Origin: Pandoraea norimbergensis
GTDB taxonomy: Bacteria; Pseudomonadota; Gammaproteobacteria; Burkholderiales; Burkholderiaceae
Reading direction: 5' to 3'
NCBI RefSeq assembly: GCF_001465545.3
Contig: NZ_CP013480.3
Span: forward strand, 4,402,001 to 4,466,000
Length of the DNA: 64,000 bases
This document shows, one piece after another, positions 9,113 to 16,301 of the stretch. The notes below the pieces were generated by a model. That model saw nothing but the letters and a program-made list of their open reading frames with translations, ran no database searches and was not told the DNA's origin. Position 1 is the first letter of the stretch, and every line of letters starts with the position of its first letter. The translations under genes and the position numbers were made by a program.

Positions 9113-9172
9113 CGTCTGAAGCGCCGCAGGGCGGAGGCATGTCTCGAACGAGGGGAACGGTGCTGCACAAAG

Positions 9173-10405
9173 TCAGAATCGGTCAGCACGAAATGGTGAG
9201 GGGTCGACCAACGTCGGTGTGCCGGTGAGCATCTCGGCAATTAAACGTCCTGTCACAGGACCGAGCGTCAGGCCATGGTGGGCATGACCGAAGGCGAACC
9301 AGAGGTCGCGATGCCCAGGCGCCGGGCCGATGATCGGAAGCATGTCGGGCGTGCAAGGGCGGCAGCCCATCCATGGGGTCGGTTCGACCGGCGTTCCCAA
9401 TGGGAACAAACGTCTCGCCAGCGGCTCGACTGCCGCGAGCTGCGCCGGTGTCCGAGGTGCGTCGCGTAACGCGAGTTCGACGCCCGTGGTCAGACGAATT
9501 CCCTGACGCATCGGTGCGATCAGGAATCCGCTTTCGGCATCCAGTACCGGTTGATTCAAGCTTGCGCCGGAATCGGGCCGGAAATGCCGGTGATAGCCGC
9601 GTTTGACCATCAACGGCAGCCGGTAACCCAGCGCTTTCGTGATCTTATCGGACCACGGCCCCATGGCCACTACGGCGTGCCGGCCTTCAATTTCGCCTTC
9701 GGTAGTCTGTACGCACCAGTGGGGACTCAGCGTAGTCGCGTCGCCGCGAATGATGCGCCCGCCTATCGACGTAAAGTACTGCGCATAACGAGTCACCAAC
9801 TCACCCGGATCGCGTATCGAATTCGAGGCGGTATGTCGAATGGCACCTGCGAGGGTTGCGGAGAGCGACGGCTCATCGCGCTGAAGCTGCGTCGCTTCGA
9901 GCCGCTCGAAGGGCACGTCGTACTCACGTTGCCACCGCTCGGCTTCAAGATGAGCGGCGTCGAGTGCAGCACGTTGATGGAAGACCTTGAGCCACCCGCC
10001 TTCACGTAGCAGGTCATCGGCGCCCGCAAGGCTGATGAGTGTCTTGTGCTCAGTCACGCAATGCTCGATCAGGGTGCTGTATTGACGGGCGATGCGAGCA
10101 TGGCGATGTGGCGCTGAGTGATGCCAGTAGCGCGCGAGAAACGAAGCAATGCCCGGCAGCGCCGACGGGTGATAGCGCACGTCCGTCGATCGATTACGCG
10201 CGTAGTGAAGCAACGCACCGAAATGCCGAGGAAACGCGTAGGGATACATGCCCTCACGCTGTATCAATCCGGCGTTGCCAAACGATGTTTCCCGCCCGGG
10301 CGCTTCACGGTCGATGAGGACTGTTGTCAACCCACGGCGCTGGAGATGGATTGCCGTCGACGCGCCGACGATCCCCGCTCCGAGTACGAGAACGTCGTAT
10401 TTCAT
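9173..10405 (-). CDS. FAD-dependent D-amino-acid dehydrogenase-like oxidoreductase
   Basis: 410 aa of the DAO/DadA family. The dinucleotide-binding motif is at the N-terminus (VLVLGAGIVGASTAIHLQRRG). The middle holds the family's ETSFGNAGLIQ stretch, where FAD and substrate loops meet. The C-terminus contains WMGCRPCTPDMLPIIGPAP and GHAHHGLTLGP, the second FAD-contacting region. The likely reaction is oxidative deamination of a D-amino acid to an imine, which hydrolyses to a 2-oxo acid, with electrons passed to the respiratory chain. The gene starts one base after the stop of the RidA gene, so translation is probably coupled. The pairing is chemically sensible because RidA hydrolyses the imine product. 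Other substrates of this fold, such as sarcosine or hydroxyproline, cannot be excluded. Confidence 0.87.
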   Translation of the reverse strand: MKYDVLVLGAGIVGASTAIHLQRRGLTTVLIDREAPGRETSFGNAGLIQREGMYPYAFPRHFGALLHYARNRSTDVRYHPSALPGIASFLARYWHHSAPHRHARIARQYSTLIEHCVTEHKTLISLAGADDLLREGGWLKVFHQRAALDAAHLEAERWQREYDVPFERLEATQLQRDEPSLSATLAGAIRHTASNSIRDPGELVTRYAQYFTSIGGRIIRGDATTLSPHWCVQTTEGEIEGRHAVVAMGPWSDKITKALGYRLPLMVKRGYHRHFRPDSGASLNQPVLDAESGFLIAPMRQGIRLTTGVELALRDAPRTPAQLAAVEPLARRLFPLGTPVEPTPWMGCRPCTPDMLPIIGPAPGHRDLWFAFGHAHHGLTLGPVTGRLIAEMLTGTPTLVDPSPFRADRF

Positions 10406-10406
10406 G

Positions 10407-10760
10407 CTAGGCCAACGCCGTCACGGCAATTTCTACGTCGAAACCCGCTCGCATCAGTGGCGACTGAACGCACGCGCGCGTAGGCGCATTTCCTTCTGGA
10501 ATCCAGACATCCCATATGCGGTTGAATTCATCGAAATAACGCGCATCGGAAAGCCAGATATTCGCGGTGAGAAGATGGGTTTTGTCCACGCCTGCCGACG
10601 CTAGTAGCCCATCGATTTGCTTCAGGACTTCGATCGTCTGCTCGGTAATCGTGGCGTGCTCCGTCATCGGCACCTGACCGGCCAGATAGACAACACCACC
10701 AGCAACCACCACCTGACTCATACGGGCATTCGTTTGCAAACGCGTGATTTCTTTCTTCAT
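10407..10760 (-). CDS. RidA/YjgF family imine deaminase
   Basis: 117 aa, the normal length of the family. GGVVYLAGQVPMT and the C-terminal APTRACVQSPL are visible, with the conserved Arg before the Cys-Val strand that binds the substrate carboxylate. Family knowledge: a trimeric cytoplasmic enzyme that hydrolyses reactive enamine/imine intermediates to 2-oxo acids. It precedes the D-amino-acid dehydrogenase-like gene by a single base and would deal with the imines that enzyme makes. It is transcribed away from the XRE-cupin regulator across an AT-rich palindromic region. Confidence 0.9.
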   Translation of the reverse strand: MKKEITRLQTNARMSQVVVAGGVVYLAGQVPMTEHATITEQTIEVLKQIDGLLASAGVDKTHLLTANIWLSDARYFDEFNRIWDVWIPEGNAPTRACVQSPLMRAGFDVEIAVTALA

Positions 10761-10847
10761 TGTTGGACTCGGAAAAAAGTGACGATGCGGTGAATGACGA
10801 TGCGGCCGTCAACGCCGACGCTAAGTGTGTGCGGCTATTCCGGTTAT

Positions 10848-10881
10848 CATATATGAGAATTTTAATTCTCGTATACGAGAA
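10848..10881. promoter_or_regulatory. Cluster of three overlapping palindromes between ridA-like and XRE-cupin genes
   Basis: Three dyads overlap in 34 bases: TCATATATGA (10848-10857, perfect), GAGAATT-TT-AATTCTC (10856-10871), and TCTCGTATACGAGA (10868-10881, perfect 14-mer). They are AT-rich in an otherwise GC-rich region and lie 88 bases from the RidA start and 78 bases from the regulator start. The likely role is an operator for the adjacent XRE-cupin regulator, controlling both directions. Confidence 0.65.
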
Positions 10882-10958
10882 AACACTGAGAGATTGACAC
10901 CATCAGCTATGCAGGGCCGGTTCGCATCGCCGGGTCACGCGTGGCCTATATCAGCCCT

Positions 10959-11600
10959 ATGACGCCATCGACACGAAAGAAGCCCGCTTCGGCAGGCAAA
11001 CAGAAACGCAGCGATAGCCAAGTCAGTCACGAAACCGTGGGTGCACGATTGCGAAATGCGCGCAAGGCGAACGGGCTGACACTCAAGGCGTTGAGCGAGC
11101 GCTCAGGCGTTGCGGTATCGACGATCTCGAAGGCGGAGCGTGGCGACATTGCCCTCACCTACGATAAGTTTGGCGCACTGGCATCTGCCCTTGGTCTGGA
11201 TTACGCCACCCTCTTCGGGCAAGGCGACGCCGAACCCGCCGAAGGGATCCGCCCATGCTTCACCGAAGCGGGAAAGCAGGCGATATACGAAACACCCAAC
11301 TATCGCTACGGCATGATCGCCTCGGATCTTGCCCACAAACGCATGGTGCCGATGCGCGCCCACATTCGAGCGCGCAAACTGGAAGATTTTCCCGATTACA
11401 TTCGCCACGAGGGCGAAGAGTTTGTTTTTGTTTTATCGGGCAGCTTGCTTTTGCAGTTTGAAAATAACAGCGAATTCCGTCTGGCGCCGGGAGATAGTCT
11501 GTATTTCGACAGTGGCGTGGGGCATGTCTATCTGAGCGAGCACGATGGCGGCGTGGACGCCATCGTCTGCTGCGTAGATGTGAATCGCGCGGGCGCATGA
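10959..11600 (+). CDS. XRE-type HTH regulator with C-terminal cupin domain
   Basis: 213 aa. A basic N-terminal tail is followed by an HTH_3 domain at about residues 29-84 (GARLRNARKANGLTLKALSERSGVAVSTISKAERG). The C-terminal cupin beta-barrel contains FVFVLSGSLLLQFEN and LAPGDSLYFDSGVGH, the two cupin motifs. Family knowledge: such regulators sense small amino-acid or amine ligands in the cupin and often control neighbouring catabolic genes. It is divergent from the ridA - D-amino-acid dehydrogenase pair. The ATG at 10959 is chosen; an in-frame GTG 18 bases earlier is possible. Neither has a clear ribosome site. Confidence 0.88.
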   Translation: MTPSTRKKPASAGKQKRSDSQVSHETVGARLRNARKANGLTLKALSERSGVAVSTISKAERGDIALTYDKFGALASALGLDYATLFGQGDAEPAEGIRPCFTEAGKQAIYETPNYRYGMIASDLAHKRMVPMRAHIRARKLEDFPDYIRHEGEEFVFVLSGSLLLQFENNSEFRLAPGDSLYFDSGVGHVYLSEHDGGVDAIVCCVDVNRAGA

Positions 11601-11608
11601 GCGAGACA

Positions 11609-11947
11609 TCACTCCTCTTCCGCAATATCCCAGTACCGGTCATTCCAGAATACATAGTAGGAATGACCGGCATCCAGTGTGTAGGTCTTGATGCGTCCGC
11701 TCCTCGTCCCGTTGTCGGTGGATATTGATGCCGTAAACGTTCTGCATCCGGGGTCGCCGATGTCCATTCGCTGCCCCGGCTGCAAGGTAATTTCATTCGA
11801 CCCGGATTTTCCGGATCGGTCACGGCACTCCACGACGAAGCTCACTCTCGTATCCGGATCGTTTCTAATCGAAAAGTCTGCCGCGAAAGCTAGCGTCGGC
11901 AGCACGGAAAAGGCAGCGCAACACAGGGGAGCCGTCAGTATTTTCAT
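11609..11947 (-). CDS. Small secreted protein of unknown function
   Basis: 112 aa beginning MKILTAPLCCAAFSVLPTLAFA, a clear signal peptide with cleavage near ALA/FA-AD. The mature part is about 90 residues and holds two Cys in a likely disulphide (ECRD and PGCRTF), with a Tyr/Trp-rich end (HSYYVFWNDRYWDI). No family is recognised. AAGGA sits eight bases before the chosen ATG. An in-frame ATG three codons earlier overlaps the alcohol dehydrogenase stop as ATGA, so the gene is probably coupled to it. A periplasmic beta-sandwich is a guess only. Confidence 0.7.
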   Translation of the reverse strand: MKILTAPLCCAAFSVLPTLAFAADFSIRNDPDTRVSFVVECRDRSGKSGSNEITLQPGQRMDIGDPGCRTFTASISTDNGTRSGRIKTYTLDAGHSYYVFWNDRYWDIAEEE

Positions 11948-11952
11948 GGCGC

Positions 11953-12996
11953 TCATCCTTGATCGCTATGGATTGCCGAGGGCGTGAATACCCCGCGAAA
12001 GCGCATCTTCCCCGTCGCGAGACGGTCGTACGCTTCGGTCGCCTGCTCAAGCGCAAACGTCTCGACGATGGGCTTCACTTTTCCGTTGGCGGCGAGATCG
12101 AGTACCTCGCTCAAATATCGCAATCCCCCATGCGTGGAGCCGACAACTCGTTGGCGCATCATGTGGAATGGCTTGCCCGCGGACGAGATCGAGAATGGCC
12201 GGCTGAAATCCAATCCGCAAAGCACGACGCGACCGTCAACACGCAAGCCCGCCATGGCTTCCTCTGCCGAGCCGAAATCGTTGGAGGTCACCAGCAGTAC
12301 ATCTGCCCCGCCGATATCGCGAAGTTCTGCGCCGTTGGCAACGACGTGTTGCGCGCCCAACTGCGTTGCCAACGCGTGTTTGTCCGCAGAATGTGTGATC
12401 GCAATCGTCTCGAACCCGCACGCGCTCGACAACTGCAAGGCCACGTGCCCTAAGCCACCAATGCCCAGCACAGCGACTTTTTCATGCGGTTGCGGCGCGG
12501 CATCTCTGAGTCCGCTCCATGTGGTGTAGCCGGCGCACATCATCGGCGCAGCATCCACGTAGGCCAGCGCATCGGGTAACAGCACCGTCCCTTCTGCGGC
12601 CACGGCGATGTATTCCGCGTGTCCGCCTTGGGACGCGAAGCCGGTGGTGCGCGGTGCATCGCAATTCATCGCCGTTTGCCCGGACAAGGGGCGATTCTCC
12701 CGACAATACGGACAGCGCCCGCATGCCGACTGCACCCACGTCGTGCCGATTCGGTCACCCACGCGTCGCGTGTGTACACCGGCGCCCACTTCGACAATTT
12801 CGCCAACGACTTCGTGACCCGGTGTCTGCGGGTAAATGTCACCGCCATAACCTTGCGTCGACCACACGTCGGTGTAGCACATCCCCGAGGCATGAACCTT
12901 GACCAACACCTGACCCGGCTCCGCCTTCGGGACTGGAACTTCCCACAGCTCCCAAGGCCGATTGCCCCCCGTCATCACGACTGCCTTCATCTTCAT
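11953..12996 (-). CDS. Zinc-dependent alcohol dehydrogenase (MDR superfamily)
   Basis: 347 aa. Catalytic zinc ligands are in ASGMCYTDVW and TPGHEVVGEI. The structural zinc loop is CGRCPYCRENRPLSG..NC, in which the third Cys is followed by an unusual loop before NC. The NAD(P)-binding motif is VLGIGGLGHVALQ. It belongs to the AdhA/AdhP-like primary alcohol dehydrogenase group. AAGGAG seven bases before the ATG fixes the start. The LysR regulator at 13124 is divergent and probably controls this gene. The substrate is probably a primary alcohol or aldehyde but is not determined by the sequence. Confidence 0.92.
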   Translation of the reverse strand: MKMKAVVMTGGNRPWELWEVPVPKAEPGQVLVKVHASGMCYTDVWSTQGYGGDIYPQTPGHEVVGEIVEVGAGVHTRRVGDRIGTTWVQSACGRCPYCRENRPLSGQTAMNCDAPRTTGFASQGGHAEYIAVAAEGTVLLPDALAYVDAAPMMCAGYTTWSGLRDAAPQPHEKVAVLGIGGLGHVALQLSSACGFETIAITHSADKHALATQLGAQHVVANGAELRDIGGADVLLVTSNDFGSAEEAMAGLRVDGRVVLCGLDFSRPFSISSAGKPFHMMRQRVVGSTHGGLRYLSEVLDLAANGKVKPIVETFALEQATEAYDRLATGKMRFRGVFTPSAIHSDQG

Positions 12997-13123
12997 TGCT
13001 GGCTCCTTGTACGACCTGAATTGCGGTCGGTGGTCGGTGGTCGCTGATTACGTAGCGCCGAGAAACCAGCCCAGTCTAAAAAGGACGCATTATTATTACA
13101 ATCTCGCCAATCTTGATACAAAC

Positions 13124-14029
13124 ATGAGTGCCATTCACCAATTGAGAAGCGCCGACATCTTCTCGCTCAACGTGTTTCTGGCGGTGGCCACGCACCTCAG
13201 TTTTCGGACAGCGTCGATCGAGCTGGACATCACGCCGTCGGCAGTCAGTCACTCGATCAAGAGTCTCGAGCAACGACTCGGGGTTCGCCTGTTCAATCGC
13301 ACCACGCGAAGTGTGTCGCTAACGGACGCTGGATCACGCCTCGCTGACAAACTTCGCCCTGCGATTTCATCGGTCGCCGAGGCGATGCAGACCGTTGACG
13401 GGCTACGCGACGAACCGAGTGGTACGGTACGTATCAATGCGAGTGAGGGAGCAATCGATATGGTGTTGAAGCCGGTACTCGCACGCTTTCTACGCGAGTA
13501 TCCGAAAATTCATCTCGATATCGTGACGGACGGAAAGCTCAGCGACATCGTCGCAGGCGGGTTCGACGCCGGTATCCGGCTCACCGAAGCGGTGCCACAG
13601 GACATGATTGCGGTTCAGGTGTCGGGGCCGGTCACGTTTGCGGTCGTCGGGTCTCCGGCGTATTTCGCTTCGCATGGCCGCCCCAAGGTGCCGCAAGACC
13701 TCTATCGGCACGACTGCATTCGCTTTCGCTTTGATAGCGGTGCCATCTACCGATGGGAGTTCGAGCGCAAGGGCGTTGTTGAAACGGTGAACGTCACCGG
13801 CCCGCTCACGCTAAATCATCAACCGCTCATGGTGAGCGCAGCGCTCGACGGTATCGGCATCGCTTTTGTACCGGATCACCTCGCCGAACACGCACTGGCC
13901 GATGGCCGTCTCGAGCGCGTACTTGCCGATTGGTGCCCGGTCATGCCCGGGCTGTGTCTCTACTATCCGAGTCGGCGGCACGTAGCGAGTGGTCTGCGTG
14001 CGCTCATCGATATGATGCGCATTCCTTGA
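13124..14029 (+). CDS. LysR-family transcriptional regulator
   Basis: 301 aa. The N-terminal winged HTH is FLAVATHLSFRTASIELDITPSAVS, running into IKSLEQRLGVRLFNRTTRSVSLT, the standard LysR signature. The effector domain ends near residue 295. The subgroup resembles the CrgA/DmlR/AaeR-like regulators by the GVRLFNRTTRSVSLTDAG pattern. The open frame extends upstream, but the ATG at 13124 is where the family begins. It is divergent from the alcohol dehydrogenase with a 127-base gap, the classic arrangement for a LysR regulator and its target. Confidence 0.92.
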   Translation: MSAIHQLRSADIFSLNVFLAVATHLSFRTASIELDITPSAVSHSIKSLEQRLGVRLFNRTTRSVSLTDAGSRLADKLRPAISSVAEAMQTVDGLRDEPSGTVRINASEGAIDMVLKPVLARFLREYPKIHLDIVTDGKLSDIVAGGFDAGIRLTEAVPQDMIAVQVSGPVTFAVVGSPAYFASHGRPKVPQDLYRHDCIRFRFDSGAIYRWEFERKGVVETVNVTGPLTLNHQPLMVSAALDGIGIAFVPDHLAEHALADGRLERVLADWCPVMPGLCLYYPSRRHVASGLRALIDMMRIP

Positions 14030-14089
14030 TGGGGATTCGGGGTCGCCAACGCCGGACGTGTGTCAGGTTTTGCCGCTCGCCGCGCGTTG

Positions 14090-15094
14090 TTACTGCATCG
14101 TCAGCGCGCTGAAACCCGGGTCGATCAGCCGGGCATCGGCAAACCGATGCAGCGATTCGAGGATGCGCGATTTATCGAGTCCATCAGTGATGAACACGAG
14201 TCGCGATGTCGACGATTCGCCTTCGATTCGTGGCAAATGGCTGGGCGGATAGACGCGATGACGCACGCCCTGCACCACCAGTTGCCCGGGTGTCGAGCGT
14301 ATCGACAAGACAGATTTGAAGCGCAGAATGCGGTCGCCGTGACGGTTGAGCAGCGCGGTGAGCCAGACCGAAAATGTGGCCCAGTCGAGCGACGCGTCGA
14401 GCGCGGTGGAAAAACTCTGCACGGAACTCGTGTGCACATGCGCGCCCGTCGGACGTGCGGGGACGATCTCACCAATGGCCGTGGCTTGTCCCGGCGCAAA
14501 GAGCCGATCGGGCACTTCGCTGGTCATGATGGCGCACGCCGGATTGACGGCACGCACGGCGTCGACGAGCGTGCTCAAGTGGCTCTCGTCGAGTAAATCT
14601 GTCTTGGTGAGTGCCACCCGATCGGCTGCGGCAAGTTGCGCCGCAGCTTCGGGAAATCGCGCCAGCGACTCAATCCCTTCCAAAGCGTCGAACGTCGTGA
14701 TGCATGCGCCGACGCGCAGGTATTCATCGAGATTCTCATCCGACAGCACCGTCCCCAGAATGGGCCCCGGGTCGGCCAGACCGCTGGTCTCGATGATGAT
14801 GCGCTCCAGTTCTGGCAGTTCACCGCGTGCACGACGAGTCAGCACGTCGAGCAGCGTCTCGCGCAGGTCGTCGAGTACCGTGCAGCACAGGCACCCGTTG
14901 GCGATGGTCGCAATCTCCGAATTGAGATGCAACGTCAGACGGTCGTCGATCGACTCGCGCCCGAACTCGTTGATGATGACCAACGTCGACGCGGGCGGAC
15001 GTTGCGCCAGAAAGCGCTTGAGCAGTGTGGTTTTTCCACTGCCGAGAAAGCCCGTGACGATATTCAGTTCGAGACGCGGTACGAGTCTGACCAT
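14090..15094 (-). CDS. CobW-family GTPase, putative metallochaperone
   Basis: 334 aa. Walker A is GFLGSGKTTLLKR near the N-terminus. The metal-binding CxCC motif is in NGCLCCTV. The guanine-specificity motif is TKTD, in VALTKTDLLD. The C-terminal CobW_C region holds the HRVYPPSHLP stretch. Family knowledge: these G3E GTPases deliver a metal, usually zinc, to a client enzyme. The gene overlaps the end of the 115-aa Cys-rich-start protein by 31 bases. The operon faces a binuclear-metal amidohydrolase gene, so that enzyme is a reasonable client. The chosen ATG gives the usual short N-terminus before the P-loop. Confidence 0.88.
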   Translation of the reverse strand: MVRLVPRLELNIVTGFLGSGKTTLLKRFLAQRPPASTLVIINEFGRESIDDRLTLHLNSEIATIANGCLCCTVLDDLRETLLDVLTRRARGELPELERIIIETSGLADPGPILGTVLSDENLDEYLRVGACITTFDALEGIESLARFPEAAAQLAAADRVALTKTDLLDESHLSTLVDAVRAVNPACAIMTSEVPDRLFAPGQATAIGEIVPARPTGAHVHTSSVQSFSTALDASLDWATFSVWLTALLNRHGDRILRFKSVLSIRSTPGQLVVQGVRHRVYPPSHLPRIEGESSTSRLVFITDGLDKSRILESLHRFADARLIDPGFSALTMQ

Positions 15095-15411
15095 GACGAT
15101 TGCGCGACCGTGAAGTCGCCCTCCAGAGGATCGATGAGGGTGTGGCCCAGACGCTCGGCAACACGCCATAGCGACGACAAATCGGAAGCCAGTTGACGGC
15201 GGCCGCTAACGTCTTCCACGCTGTACGACTCGCCGTCCCAGTCTTCGGCTTTCAAGCCGTGCGGACGCAGAATTCGGTTGATCAGCCGCAGCCGGCGAGC
15301 GCGCTCGCTGCGATTCTCCAGAATGCCGGCGGCAACGGAGTGCTGGCCCATCGGGTCGGCGGCGTCCGTCCAATGTTCACTCACGCCAAAGACGGCGCAC
15401 ACTTCGCACAT
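15064..15411 (-). CDS. 115-aa protein beginning MCEVCAVFG, unknown family
   Basis: The start is secure: GGAGG lies eight bases before the ATG, and the regulator's TGA ends one base upstream. The N-terminus is MCEVCAVFGVSEHW, a CxxC followed by a His-Trp, which suggests a metal or iron-sulphur site. The middle is Arg-rich (ERARRLRLINRILRPHG), and the rest is soluble with no membrane segment. I do not recognise a named domain. It sits between a GntR/FCD regulator and a CobW GTPase in one operon, overlapping the latter. A role in metal handling for the divergent amidohydrolase, or as an accessory subunit, is an inference from position and the CxxC motif. Confidence 0.8.
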   Translation of the reverse strand: MCEVCAVFGVSEHWTDAADPMGQHSVAAGILENRSERARRLRLINRILRPHGLKAEDWDGESYSVEDVSGRRQLASDLSSLWRVAERLGHTLIDPLEGDFTVAQSSWSDSYRVSN

Positions 15412-15412
15412 T

Positions 15413-16186
15413 TCAGATCCCTCCGGTAAGCCCCGGTACATTCGCCAGCGTGCCCACGGCCATGCTGCCCAGCGCACTCAGCGAGATGTACTCGGTCACG
15501 CGTTTGCGCGCGAGATTGGTGTGGGAGGCGGCGAGCTGGTCCGCCCGCTCGGCGTCCCGCACGCGAATGGCTTCCAGAATCTCGCGGTGTTCTTCCAGAA
15601 TTCTGTTCAGGTGCGCCTGCCGGGCCTCTTGCGTCGGGAAGGTCTCGTAGCTCATCGCCAGCCGCGCGATCCGCAAATTTTCGGTGAGTAGATTGGCGTA
15701 GATCTTGGCGAGCACCCGATTGCCGCAGGCGTTACCGATGGCCAGATGCAACTCCCAGTTGCCATCGATCATGCCGTTGACGTCTTCCTTCTCATGCGCT
15801 TGCTCGAACGCGACGACCAGTGCCTCGATGCGAACCAGATCAGCGGGCGTACGCCGTAGCGCCGCCAGTCGCGTGGTGGCGCGTTGCGTCAACTCGAACG
15901 CCTCTAGATGCTCCTGCAACTGTGGGATATCCATCGACGACACTCGCGCACCGCGATTCGGCAGCAACGAGATCAGCCCTTCTGCGGCCAGACGAATCAT
16001 CGCCTCGCGCAGCGGCGTGCGCGAAATACCTAGTTCGTCGACAAGCGCCTGCTCGTCGATGTCGTCGCCGGGATGCATTTCGAGCGAGACGATGCGATCG
16101 CGCAGCAACTGATAGGCCTTGGAAGCCCCGGAACCCTTGACGTGTTTGGTCGCCGCGTCTTGAGCGGCCTCTGCTTTCTTGCGCAT
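15413..16186 (-). CDS. GntR-family regulator, FCD subfamily
   Basis: 257 aa. The N-terminal winged HTH contains YQLLRDRIVSLEMHPGDDIDEQ and ELGISRTPLREAMIRLAAEGLI, both diagnostic for GntR. The all-helical FCD effector domain has metal-binding type residues in NWELHLAIGNACGN and LEEHREILEAI. The frame is open far upstream, but the family start is the ATG at 16186. It is followed one base later by the 115-aa protein. It diverges from the amidohydrolase gene across a strong dyad operator, so it very likely represses that gene and itself until a pathway ligand binds. Confidence 0.92.
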   Translation of the reverse strand: MRKKAEAAQDAATKHVKGSGASKAYQLLRDRIVSLEMHPGDDIDEQALVDELGISRTPLREAMIRLAAEGLISLLPNRGARVSSMDIPQLQEHLEAFELTQRATTRLAALRRTPADLVRIEALVVAFEQAHEKEDVNGMIDGNWELHLAIGNACGNRVLAKIYANLLTENLRIARLAMSYETFPTQEARQAHLNRILEEHREILEAIRVRDAERADQLAASHTNLARKRVTEYISLSALGSMAVGTLANVPGLTGGI

Positions 16187-16253
16187 GGTGAGACGGAAAG
16201 TGATCGATTGGCAGCCAGTGTAGCGAACAATCCCCACTTGACACAATATTTTT

Positions 16254-16288
16254 ATACACAAACAATTTGTTGTGTATTTACTGTGTAT
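16254..16288. promoter_or_regulatory. Operator-like dyad plus extra half-site in the GntR/amidohydrolase promoter
   Basis: ATACACAA and TTGTGTAT are perfect 8-bp arms separated by 8 bases (16254-16277). A further TGTGTAT half-site begins at 16282, eleven bases (one helical turn) after the TGTGTAT of the second arm. TTGACA at 16238-16243 may be a -35 element for the amidohydrolase promoter. The site is AT-rich and ends 13 bases before the amidohydrolase start, with GGAG between. It fits a GntR/FCD repressor operator. Confidence 0.68.
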
Positions 16289-16301
16289 TTTGGAGATTGA
16301 G

